Assembly: GCF_033473495.1 (NCBI RefSeq)
Contig: NC_088937.1
Span: forward strand, 2,852,001 to 2,916,000
Direction of reading: 5' to 3'
DNA length: 64,000 nucleotides
Source: Cercospora beticola
Taxonomy: Eukaryota > Ascomycota > Dothideomycetes > Mycosphaerellales > Mycosphaerellaceae
The notes beneath the pieces were generated by a model. It did not search any database and was not told where the DNA came from. It saw nothing but the letters and a program-made list of their open reading frames with translations. The first letter of the stretch is position 1; each line of letters begins with the position of its first letter. Shown here in pieces: positions 41,784-51,715 of this stretch. The position numbers were made by a program, and so were the translations under genes.

Positions 41784-44210
41784 TCATACACCACCAAACT
41801 GATCACCCTGACCATGATCAGCGTTCCGCCATCTGTGAGCGGAACCCCTCTGCATTCTAGCAGATCTCCTAATATCCAATTCTTCCTTCTCTCTTCTCAA
41901 CCTCGCAGCCTTCTTCCTCTCCCACACAGCTTTAATCACCCTCTTTGTCTGCGCTTGCCCTTCTTCAAAATTTGCCCTCGCCAGCTGCACAACTTTGTCG
42001 ATCTCGTCAGGCGTGTACACAAAATTCCACGTACTCATGAATTCGGATTTCATAGGATCAACATCTGGGACTTTGTCGTTTGCAAGAAAAGGAAAGTAGA
42101 CTAGGGCAATGCCCGCGTCTGGATCGCGGATATGCCAGTCATCGGAGGCGTCGTGTTTTAGGCGTTTCGTGGGCGGGTCTTCCATAAATTCTTCACGTTC
42201 CTGTTTCGTGCCGACCCAGACTGTACAGGGTCCTAGCTCCTCCATGTTGGTAGTATGACCGCTCTGTGCTGCATCCAGAGTCTTTGGGGCGTGCGCTACC
42301 GCCGCTGCTTCTGCAAGTTGCATGTCCTGGCTTATCTCTGTCGTCGACTCGCCCGCTGGAGGCCAGCCTGCGCCCATAGGCCAGCCTTTGATGTTCCGTT
42401 GGCGCACGTAACCGTCGACGACTTTGATCCAGTTGTCTGTTCGGACGTCTGCGGATGCGTCGAATGCAACGATGACGTCCACGTCTCGACCGGGTCTCAG
42501 CAAGGGGTAGATGGGCAGGTTGTTAGACATGCCTGCGTCCATGAGCTGGAGATGTGCGGACTCATGTAAGCTCTTGGGGCACGCTGCCGGCAGCTTGTCT
42601 TGGAGCCCAAGAACAAAGTTTGGGATCACGGCGGGATCGACTGGGTGGACCTTGACGAGATCTTCGTCCTTCTGCGACAAAACGGAGTCAAGCTTACCAA
42701 AGCCTGCTGCTTTGATGATAGGTCTGATCTCTTTGTAGTAGTGAGACAAAGTTGCACAGAAGGCAGAGCCCCAAATACCAAGCATAAGTGGTACCCGCAG
42801 CTCTGGCAGACACAGCCCGTTCTCCTTCCAGACGGTCTTGCCGGCTTCGAACCGCCGACCCATAGCGTAGGTTGGGATGCCAGCATTGAGTTCCTCGCAG
42901 AAGAATTCGTACGGTGTCCATTCAAACCACTGGAACCAGTCAAAGTGTTTGGTCGTAAATCTGGCCTCCTTCGCCTGGCTGCGGAAGTCTGCGGGTGCGT
43001 CTGGGATCTCGTGTCGCACCGCAGTGTAAATCGGTAGAGGCTGCAAACCTTCTTCTGTGTAATACTTCTGGTTTGAGACTTTGAGATCGTAGTAATCCAC
43101 GTCCAGTTCGCCACGGGGCACCATCAGTCTCGCCGCGAGGAGCAGTCCGTATACATCGACAAGACCAAAATCGGAATCCGGGACACCTTTCAGCTTTTCT
43201 ACAAAACCACTGAGCAAGAATTTGTTGGTTGGCGCCTGGTTGAAGAGAGTCAGAGCGGCAGTGGGCGATGCAATGTGAATACCGATCCTAGACTTCAAGT
43301 GGTCGATGATGCTCTGGTGGCTCAAGTTGCCTATTGATGAGTAGTACAGAGTCTGCAACCAGCAGCTTCCAGAGACTCCGGCGGTGTATGCGGCACAATC
43401 GAAAAGCCCCGACTCGTGGGCAGATAAGTAGGAAGATGTGCCGGCGACGAGCGCACGCAGACCTCCACCAGATCCGCAAAGAGCTATTGTAGGCACATCC
43501 TCTGGATGCACCTCCGATTCTGATAGTTCCAGATATCGCGCAAGTGCTTTCGCCGTGTGCTGTTTGCGCTTCGCAAGGAAGTCCTGCTCCTCTACACAAA
43601 GCTGCTCTGATATCCGTACGTTGGCGTCCCACAAAATCTCAGGGTTGATAACCGGGTCGTGAGCCTCTTCCCAGATTTCCCAACTGAGTGACCAAGGTGC
43701 CATAGAAAGCTCGTTTTGTAATTTGGTCAACAGGTCTGGCAGTTCTCTCAGCCATCCAGGTACCACAAAGCCAATGATAGCACTCTTCAGGCCACTGAGG
43801 TCCAGCCCAGAAACTGACTCGCCCACAGCCACAAGCTTGCCAGAAGCTGATTGCCACGCTGTTTGAAAGACATCTGGTGCATCCCCTTCCTCATTAAATA
43901 ATGAATGACCTTTGGTCTGAGGAGGTGGAGGTGGATTGCTCTGGTTCTCATCGCTATCTTCGACCTCGCCAGCTTGAATCTGTGCGGCGCGTTTGAACTT
44001 CTCACGCAACGGAGTTTCATCACTAGTGATCGAATGGTCGTTGTCGCCAGCTCCAGTCCTGTTTGGCCATTTGGTCTTGCTGTCTAGCAGGATAGGTCTA
44101 TGCCGGCTCTGCCATTGTTGATGACCGAGGAACGCGCAAGAAGCGCCTGCCGCACTATAACCCAGCAGTCTGGCATTGGATCTGCGCAACGACACCCATG
44201 CGCGTTGCAT
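41784..44210 (-). CDS. cPLA2-type phospholipase (PLA2/lysophospholipase catalytic domain)
   Basis: An 808-residue single-exon enzyme of the cytosolic phospholipase A2/PLB catalytic family, like Aspergillus PlaA. The oxyanion loop is ALCGSGGGLRALVAG and the nucleophile elbow TAGVSGSCW (Ser in GVSGS), near residues 245-290. The acid of the Ser-Asp dyad is in LMDAGMSNNLPIYPLL. It should cleave sn-2 acyl chains of glycerophospholipids. There is no secretory signal peptide and no C2 domain. The first 30 residues (MQRAWVSLRRSNARLLGYSA) are basic and amphipathic, which suggests mitochondrial targeting or membrane association. A charged, Pro-rich linker (SNPPPPPQTK) precedes the catalytic part. ATG at 44210. 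Confidence 0.9.
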   Translation of the reverse strand: MQRAWVSLRRSNARLLGYSAAGASCAFLGHQQWQSRHRPILLDSKTKWPNRTGAGDNDHSITSDETPLREKFKRAAQIQAGEVEDSDENQSNPPPPPQTKGHSLFNEEGDAPDVFQTAWQSASGKLVAVGESVSGLDLSGLKSAIIGFVVPGWLRELPDLLTKLQNELSMAPWSLSWEIWEEAHDPVINPEILWDANVRISEQLCVEEQDFLAKRKQHTAKALARYLELSESEVHPEDVPTIALCGSGGGLRALVAGTSSYLSAHESGLFDCAAYTAGVSGSCWLQTLYYSSIGNLSHQSIIDHLKSRIGIHIASPTAALTLFNQAPTNKFLLSGFVEKLKGVPDSDFGLVDVYGLLLAARLMVPRGELDVDYYDLKVSNQKYYTEEGLQPLPIYTAVRHEIPDAPADFRSQAKEARFTTKHFDWFQWFEWTPYEFFCEELNAGIPTYAMGRRFEAGKTVWKENGLCLPELRVPLMLGIWGSAFCATLSHYYKEIRPIIKAAGFGKLDSVLSQKDEDLVKVHPVDPAVIPNFVLGLQDKLPAACPKSLHESAHLQLMDAGMSNNLPIYPLLRPGRDVDVIVAFDASADVRTDNWIKVVDGYVRQRNIKGWPMGAGWPPAGESTTEISQDMQLAEAAAVAHAPKTLDAAQSGHTTNMEELGPCTVWVGTKQEREEFMEDPPTKRLKHDASDDWHIRDPDAGIALVYFPFLANDKVPDVDPMKSEFMSTWNFVYTPDEIDKVVQLARANFEEGQAQTKRVIKAVWERKKAARLRREKEELDIRRSARMQRGSAHRWRNADHGQGDQFGGV

Positions 44211-44916
44211 TCTGTCTCGGAAAGTGTCGCATATCCAATCGCCGCAGCGGTGAACGTTGGGCCAAGGCTGTCACTATATGATCGGGCCTCGTAGAAGTGA
44301 AGAAGAGAAGGAATACAACGCGACGTGAAGTCAAGCCCAGCACAAGCTCTTTGAGAGTGGAGTTGTCGTCAAGTCTGGTCCACAGAACAGGGCATCCTGG
44401 ATTTGCCAGGAACGCGCCAAACTTTTCCGCGCCCTCGTCATGCTGACCCAATCCGTCAGGCTTGGCGAGAAACACGCTTACGAGCTGAACTCGGAGGGGC
44501 TGATGAATGGACTACGGAATACGAGCTCTGCAGCAAAGCTAGCGGATCGAAGAGAGATGTAGTCAGAATCGAATACCCGCTTGTGTAGAGGTGTTTTCTA
44601 GAAATGTTGATCGAGGGCAACAAGCAATGTCTCCGCTTTCTGTTCTCGGCAGCTACCGCGCGCGTGTCGCAGGCAGGAGCTCCGCAGCCGCAGCTCCACG
44701 AGTCCACGACACGATGCGTGCTGCTCGGTCCGTCTCGACATCTCACTGCTAGCGCATATCCCGAGCAGTGAGCTCGCTCGACATCACAGGCAGCACGACT
44801 ACGAAATCCACCACACGACCTGCATGTCCTCGAGACCGCATGGCTGGCTGCCTCTGAGGATCCGGTGAACGTTGGAGGAAAGTGGCAGGGACCGCCAGAA
44901 GGCCATCATCGGCAAG
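44211..44916. promoter_or_regulatory. Divergent promoter, phospholipase / EXO70
   Basis: About 700 bases between outward-facing starts. Short frames only. It should contain both promoters; no specific element recognised. Confidence 0.45.
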
Positions 44917-46812
44917 ATGGTTGCTCAGCGCCATGCAGCCTTCGCCGAGGAGTCGGCGGAGGTCGAAGTGCTCTATGCGAGCCTGGACAAGATGAAGAGC
45001 GTGTCGAAGAAGATTCAGGGCTCCATGTCGCGCCTCAATGACACCGGCAGGACCGTGCAGGATGCGATCGGGCCCATATATGGCAACACCCAGAGGCTAC
45101 AGACGCAAAATGTCAACGTAGACCGGATACTCCAAGCCATTGAGAAGGTCAAGCAACCTTTGGACATGCGCAATAAGGAGGAGCGCATTTTGCGGAGTCG
45201 GCCAGACAAAGTAGGCTTGACGGAGTACATCGCGAGTATGGACCGGACGAACCAGGCCCTGAGGGAACTCAAGACTACGAATCTGCGATCAAATCAAATG
45301 GCCATTTCAGAATTGAGCTCGCTGTTGGCGACGGGTGCTAGCAACCTTGAGAATGTATTCAGAGATATGCTGCGACAAGACTCACAGCCCATTGAGCCGT
45401 TAAAACAGATTACCACTTCGCAGGACTTTCCTCGCATATCTTCAAACAAATCGGGTCAGCTGCGGACGATCAACACCAACATCTCCAATTACCACTCTCA
45501 GGTGGCACCTCCGAGCGAGCTGACACACTCCGGCAAAGTTTATGCCCACGAGCGTGGGCAATACATTGCGTTGTCTCTCCAGAACCTTGCCTCAGCCACA
45601 CTTTCTACAGCGAAGAAGTCACAGGCAGATGCGATATATCGACCGGGGACCTGTGCGATCACGACTTATGCAACTGGCTTGCAAGGCATGATCGTTGCCG
45701 AGTACGACAGCATATGTCCTGTTTTCCAAAGGGAAGAGTGGGGCGCAGTCCTTCGAGCTACGTTACAAGAAGCAATGAAGACCTTTACTGGCACGTTACG
45801 TGATCTTGATTCGCACATTCGTTCACACATGATGACGGACTGCTACCTCGGCTACGAGATCATTGACGTGGTCACAAAGATGGGTCTCGCCATCGAGCAG
45901 CACACGAGTGAGCTTAAACAAGTCGTCTATGATGCGCTCAAACCAGTCAGAGAGACTTCTAAGTCATCTCTGTCGACGTTGCTGAACGACGTCCGGGTCA
46001 AGGTCAGCCAAATGTTGCAGATTTCCGCGGATGGCGCCGCACTACCCATCTCAACCGAAGTCATGACCCGACTGCAGACGATGGCTGCTTACCTTGTGCC
46101 TCTTGCAAGCATCATGCGTAGCTTGGGGGACGGTGGATGGAATCAGCCCGGTAATCCCGGCAATTCTGCATCCTCTGTGCCCACCATGAAATCTTTTGAC
46201 GTTGGGGCAGATGGAAAGCAACTTTTTGCCCATTATGCCACAGACACAATCGAGACATTGATCTCATCACTGGACGCCAAAGCTCGTGGCCTACAGAAAG
46301 GCAAAAGTCTGCTCGGTGTATTCCTTGCCAACAATATCGCAGTTGTCGAAAGAATGATCAGGGCATCTGAATTGGCCACATTGCTCGGAAGCGCTCAGCC
46401 GAAGGTTGACGCATGGAAGAAGAAGTCCACGCAAATGTACCTCGATGCATGGAAAGAGCCCTCGGCACACCTGCTGGACGTGCAATATACCTCAAAACAG
46501 CCACGTCCACCTTCGACTGGCCATGCTGTCGACAGCTCGGCAATCTTGAAGTCGCTATCAAGCAAGGACAAGGATGCGATCAAGGAAAAGTTCAAGAACT
46601 TCAATGCATCCTTTGACGAGCTCGTTGCAAGACACAAAACGTTCAAGATGGAGCCTGAGGTGCGGCGGCAGCTGGGGCGCGATGCTCAGATGTTCATCGA
46701 GCCACTCTACGCCCGTTTCTGGGACAGATACCATGAAGTCGACAAGGGCAAAGGCAAATATGTGAAATTTGACAAGAGTCAATTGAGCGCTATCCTGGCT
46801 GGACTAAGTTAA
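44917..46812 (+). CDS. EXO70: Exocyst subunit Exo70
   Basis: A 631-residue single-exon protein of the exocyst, which tethers secretory vesicles at growing tips and septa. The N-terminus MVAQRHAAFAEESAEVEVLYASLDKM and the coiled coil IQGSMSRLNDTGRTVQDAIGPIYG match fungal Exo70. Pfam-type C-terminal blocks are visible, for example AIYRPGTCAITTYATGL, FNASFDELVARHKTFKM and FIEPLYARFWDRY. The basic C-terminus (KGKGKYVKF) is where family members bind PI(4,5)P2 and Rho3/Cdc42. The open frame extends 15 codons upstream to TTG; the first ATG at 44917 agrees with the family start. Length is typical. Confidence 0.95.
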   Translation: MVAQRHAAFAEESAEVEVLYASLDKMKSVSKKIQGSMSRLNDTGRTVQDAIGPIYGNTQRLQTQNVNVDRILQAIEKVKQPLDMRNKEERILRSRPDKVGLTEYIASMDRTNQALRELKTTNLRSNQMAISELSSLLATGASNLENVFRDMLRQDSQPIEPLKQITTSQDFPRISSNKSGQLRTINTNISNYHSQVAPPSELTHSGKVYAHERGQYIALSLQNLASATLSTAKKSQADAIYRPGTCAITTYATGLQGMIVAEYDSICPVFQREEWGAVLRATLQEAMKTFTGTLRDLDSHIRSHMMTDCYLGYEIIDVVTKMGLAIEQHTSELKQVVYDALKPVRETSKSSLSTLLNDVRVKVSQMLQISADGAALPISTEVMTRLQTMAAYLVPLASIMRSLGDGGWNQPGNPGNSASSVPTMKSFDVGADGKQLFAHYATDTIETLISSLDAKARGLQKGKSLLGVFLANNIAVVERMIRASELATLLGSAQPKVDAWKKKSTQMYLDAWKEPSAHLLDVQYTSKQPRPPSTGHAVDSSAILKSLSSKDKDAIKEKFKNFNASFDELVARHKTFKMEPEVRRQLGRDAQMFIEPLYARFWDRYHEVDKGKGKYVKFDKSQLSAILAGLS

Positions 46813-48921
46813 CGCTTCATGGACCGAGGAATGGCTGGGAATACCGAACATGATAACCACTCCAACCCAAGATCACGCCCGTGTGTGGTTGCATGTGGCA
46901 CCTTGCACGCCGATTGGTGCATGAGCACAGTTGTCCAGGGCTACATGGCTCGACTGCTGAGAGGGCCAGGGCACGACAATTTCATTCCTAGAATTTCAAA
47001 GGGGACATAGCCGGCTTGACTGGATCTGCTACCAACAGCGCAGCATCAATGGGGCGAAGCAGCTTGCGAATGTGCTGCGAAGCATGGACCGGGGCCGCAT
47101 CGGACGAAAGAGGTGGTCAACGATTGGGCGCCGCGCGAGCAGATACTGAGTAGATGAGAGTTGAGACCAGGGCCGCAGACACAGAGCCGGACATGCTTAT
47201 GAGCTTACTACAGATGATGAAGAGACATCCACTCTCAGACGCAGATACCCTTGGCAAGAATACTGCAGCCACCGGGAAGGCAACTATGGCGCTCAACAAG
47301 CACTCGGCCACGGCGTAGTCGTCGCGGTCGCCACAGCGATCGGACGAAGCAATCCGACTTGGATCGATCCAAATGGCGCTCGGGGCAGAGTTGCGTATGC
47401 AGACGGGATCGTTGTGACAGAGAAGCCGAAATCAAGCTCACCAACGGATCAACGCAACAGCGGCTTGTACACATTTCCGGATGCCTATCGGTCGGTATGC
47501 TGGGTTGACTCGTGCGTGTGATATCGCTTTCAACGTCATTGAGCAACTGGGACAACGATAGTATGGATGTATGAAGATTGTATAGTAGGATCTAGCAAGA
47601 TTGAAAGGGAATAATGCAGAGTGACGATCCCGTGGATTTAATTGGTGCAAGTAGTGCCGAGCCTCATTTAGTCAAGATGCATTGCATCTGCAGTGCCACC
47701 CTCTGCCAATGCCGTGCTGTCACTCTAAGTGAATTGTAGGTCGAGTACTTGTGTGCAATATAGACGAATGCGCGCTGTACCGTAGCGGCATTCATGTAGA
47801 CTCTTCCTTCACATCCGTCTAGGATTACCCAAGGTGAATTCCCGACATTGAGCCGCGTGCTCCACCCAAAGCTTGGCACTTGCCGCAACAGTATCTGAGA
47901 CAGCTCTATCTCGTGGATTGCAGGCATCGCTGGTGCATCTGGAACAGAAGAGGCTTCGATACTTGTTTTAAACCCTCTGCGCGCTGTATGTAAGCTTTGA
48001 CTGCGGCTCAAAGCAGCTTTTCAACGCCTATCCACGGAACTCAGTTCGTATTTCATCGAGTGTGAACGGCCAGCTCGCGCGGCAGGCTGCGGCATGGGAC
48101 AGTAGCTTGCAGCTCGAATACGGCAAGGCCATTGACGCGGCCAGCGCGGGCATCATGCAGGTCGTTTCAGCGCCTTCAGAGGTACGACATGAGGCCTGCT
48201 CCACCGGCGACGGAGGCAGATGGTGACGGGGAGTGCGCATAGCAGTGAGGCGTGTGGACGCGAGGTCGGAACAGAGTTTAGGGCGTTCGTGGAGAAATTG
48301 TAGAGCAGTGTTAGGCCAAGACTAGAGCGCAAACCCCTGTCCCGTAGCCCAAGTCCCCTTTCTGGTGCACAAGTGCAGCAACGTCGTCCAGCTTCTTGCC
48401 TTTTACCACCTCGCAGCCTCCAGCCAGCACCTACCCTCCGACTCCAGCTTCCGGCGCCCGGCCACGCCGAGTATCACGATTCATTTGTTAATACTTTCTC
48501 GACCCTCCTTCATCCTCTCCCATCTCCATCTCCATCTCCATCCCGCGCCGCGAGCCCAGTTCGGCGCACCCTGAAGCGCGAGTGGAACGACACGCGGCAC
48601 CACCAGACGACCGACAGAATTGCTTGTACGAGAGCTCCCCCATCACGGCCGGCACCATTGCACCTGCTGCTTGCTTTGCACGCGCCCGCGCATCCGATGC
48701 CCGCGACTGACAACTGCCATCTGCCACAGAACCATTGAAGAAGGAGTCCCACGTTGAGCAGCTCCAACAAACACCCCGACCGCACTCGCCATGGGTAAGT
48801 CAACTCCTTCTCGCTCCTCTTCCGCCCCATCCCACCACCGCGCTGCGAGCGACGCCCTTCCGGCGGCGATCAATACACATTTTCGGCGCAGGCCGCACGC
48901 AGCGAAAGGACCGCTCCCACA
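46813..48921. other. Long gene-poor stretch and septin leader
   Basis: 2.1 kb without a convincing gene. A 115-codon minus-strand frame (47664-48011) starts at TTG and has no recognisable domain. A (CTCCAT)n microsatellite lies near 48526-48542. The right end is the septin promoter and leader. It contains an upstream ATG at 48791 that is followed directly by a GTAAGT donor (48795) and a GCGCAG acceptor (48891), so the leader may be spliced. Confidence 0.4.
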
Positions 48922-50630
48922 ATGTCCACCACATCCACCTTGAGCAGCGTCCGCACGGGCAGCACCAACGACTCGCCGGGCCGCCCCATTGTGCTGTCCA
49001 CGGCGACGGCATCAATCGCCCGAGTCGTCACGCCCGATCGCTTGGACCTGACAGTCAAGGAGCTGCATGTCACCAAAGAACGAACTGACTCTGTATTCGA
49101 CGCAGCAGCCTCTCCTAACGGAAATATCCTGCCTCCGCCGGCTCGTGCATCGCCCATTCCTGAATCCTCAGTGCTGAATGGCAAGCCATCATCGCCACTG
49201 GTTGCGACGAGTAACCCTCACCCCAATGGCGGAACGACTGCGCCTCAGACTGTCACATCGAAAGACCCAAAAGCAGCCGCACAAGCAGCTACGGACATGA
49301 GAAATATCGTGCGCAGGAAACTCACAGGATACGTCGGTTTCGCGAACTTGCCAAACCAGTGGCATCGCAAGAGTGTGCGAAAGGGCTTCAACTTCAACGT
49401 TATGGTCGTTGGTAAGCAAGATTTGAATATCTACCACATGAGGAAGGAGCGTTGACAAGGGACATGCAGGTGAATCCGGTCTTGGAAAGTCGACTCTCGT
49501 GAACACGCTGTTCAACACCTCCCTCTACCCACCAAAGGAGCGCAAGCAGCCATCCCTTGACTTCGCACCCAAGACCGTCAGCATACAGTCCATCTCAGCC
49601 GATATTGAGGAGAATGGCGTGCGTCTGCGCTTGACAGTGGTGGACACACCAGGATTCGGTGACTTTGTCAACAACGATGACTCTTGGCGACCAATCGTCG
49701 AGAACATTGAACAGCGCTTCGACGCGTATCTCGATGCCGAGAACAAGGTTAATCGCATGAACATCGTCGACAACCGCGTCCACGCATGTGTCTACTTCAT
49801 TCAGCCCACTGGACACTCCCTCAAGCCTCTTGATATCGAGGTGATGCGCAGACTTCACACCAAGGTCAACCTCATCCCGGTCATCGCCAAGGCAGACACT
49901 CTCACCGATGAGGAGATTGCACAATTCAAGCAGCGCGTAAGTCTCGTGAAAAGTCATTCATAGTGCTCTCAAGCTGACAGCATTGTAGATTCTTGCCGAT
50001 ATCCACTACCACAACATCACCATCTTCGAAGGCCCCCGCTACGAGCTCGATGACGAGGAGACCATTGCCGAGAACAACGAGATCATGTCCAAGGTTCCTT
50101 TCGCAGTTGTCGGTGCCAACGCCGAGGTGTCAACACCAGAGGGACGCAAAGTTCGTGGTCGTCGATACCCATGGGGCGTCATTGAGGTCGACAACGAGGA
50201 GCACTGCGACTTTGTCAAGCTGCGACAAATGCTCATCAGGACCCACATGGAAGACCTCAAGGAGCACACCAACAATGCCTTGTACGAGAACTACCGATCC
50301 GACAAGCTCACCTCGATGGGTGTCGCCCAAGATCCTAGCGTGTTCAAGGAGGTCAACCCAGCGGTCAAGCAAGAGGAAGAGCGCTCACTGCACGAGCAGA
50401 AGCTCGCAAAGATGGAGCTCGAGATGAAGATGGTCTTCCAACAGAAGGTCCAAGAAAAGGAGAACAAGCTCAAGCAGAGCGAGGAAGAACTCTACGCCCG
50501 TCACCGCGAGATGAAGGAGCAACTCGACCGACAGCGACAAGAGCTCGAGGAGAAGAAGCAACGCATCGAGAGCGGACGGCCCGTCGAAGAAAAGAAGGGC
50601 CGCAAGGGTGGATTCTCGCTCAGAGGCTAG
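48922..50630 (+). CDS. CDC3: Septin Cdc3 / AspB
   Basis: Three exons (48922-49411, 49470-49936, 49989-50630) with introns of 58 and 52 nt give 532 residues. A core septin forming hetero-oligomeric filaments at septa and tips. The N-terminal 130 residues are disordered. GTP-binding motifs are G1 GESGLGKST (about 164), G3 DTPGFGD and G4 AKAD. A polybasic stretch (HRKSVRKGF) precedes G1 and may bind membrane lipids. NVMVVGESG is created by the first splice. The septin unique element ([20 protein letters not shown]) is present. A long C-terminal coiled coil ([20 protein letters not shown]) fits Cdc3/AspB, supported by [20 protein letters not shown]. An upstream ATG at 48791 is out of frame. Confidence 0.95.
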
Positions 50631-51715
50631 AATGTATCCTGACGCGAGGTGACTTCGATTTTGAGCGTGTTGTTCATGTTGGTCTCGGGAAGAACAGGTA
50701 CGATGATCGGTGGGCGTACAGAGGAGCAGCGCCATGTCTTGAAGGCCTGCCTGTACCCTCTGACATCGATACTGTCACCTGGGAACGGCTGGAGATCTGT
50801 GGCACTGCGAGCAGGACTTGGCTACTAATGTCACTAATCTACATTTCCTCTGCAACCAGTTTCTGGACAAGTCATGCCATCCGACCCATTTCGCTCGCTC
50901 GACTCAGGTCGCCACCTACAACACTCTGTTATGATAAGGTTGCTGCTGCTGTACGGAACGGGAAAGGATTATTCTGATGTTGTGAAAAAGATACCATGGA
51001 GCCTTGGCACTTTTATTTGCTTCGTGTATTGTACTAGTCTGGCTGACGTTTCCTTGTGTTATAAGAGGGTATTAGTCTACGGTATACAGAGCTACCACTA
51101 CTACGCTTTATTGGCCTTGATTGCAACGAACACCAGCACAGCAGACACTTCACTGATCGATCGAAGCGCTAGATAGACCGGGAGAAGTCGTTGGTCTGAG
51201 GTAAGTCAAGTGTCCTGTTCACTGCTGGGTAGCCATCATTAATTGACCTTTGCATACGAGAGCATAATCGGCATGCCACACGTGCCGTCGATGTCATCAC
51301 CCACCGGCCTGCCACCAGACATTCGGCCGCACACGTACAATCTATGTCCGACACGCACCCGATAACGGCGGCATGTTCACGACGCCTCTGTGCCTCGTCC
51401 GCACTATCCGGCCATTGGAGTCTTTGACCGCAATGGAGCTCACGTGATCGGCCGCTGCAGTGCCGAGCGGAGGAGTTAATGCCGGGCTTTAGCAGCGCAT
51501 TCGGCATTGTTTCAACGTCATTTGGCAAAAAGTTGTACGCGCACTTCCCATTGATATATTGGCCTCGGATACCGCAATCATGATGACACCGGAAAGCGTC
51601 GATTGTTGTGGACTTACCCACATCTTCACAACTCCAGCATTCTGCCTATCACATTGGCTGCTTTCTTCTATCATCGTTACCATTGGTGGCAACGATATTC
51701 ACCTGCTCCGCGAGA
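50631..51715. other. Intergenic, promoter of MFS gene
   Basis: 1.08 kb between co-oriented genes. A minus-strand frame of 150 codons (51169-51621) lacks domain character. No element recognised. Confidence 0.4.

Noticed and set aside
47664..48011. 115-codon minus-strand frame
   Set aside because: Opens with TTG, not ATG, and no family or splice support is seen.
51169..51621. 150-codon minus-strand frame upstream of the MFS gene
   Set aside because: Cys/His/Arg-rich without pattern, lies in a promoter region, and no homologous blocks are recognised.
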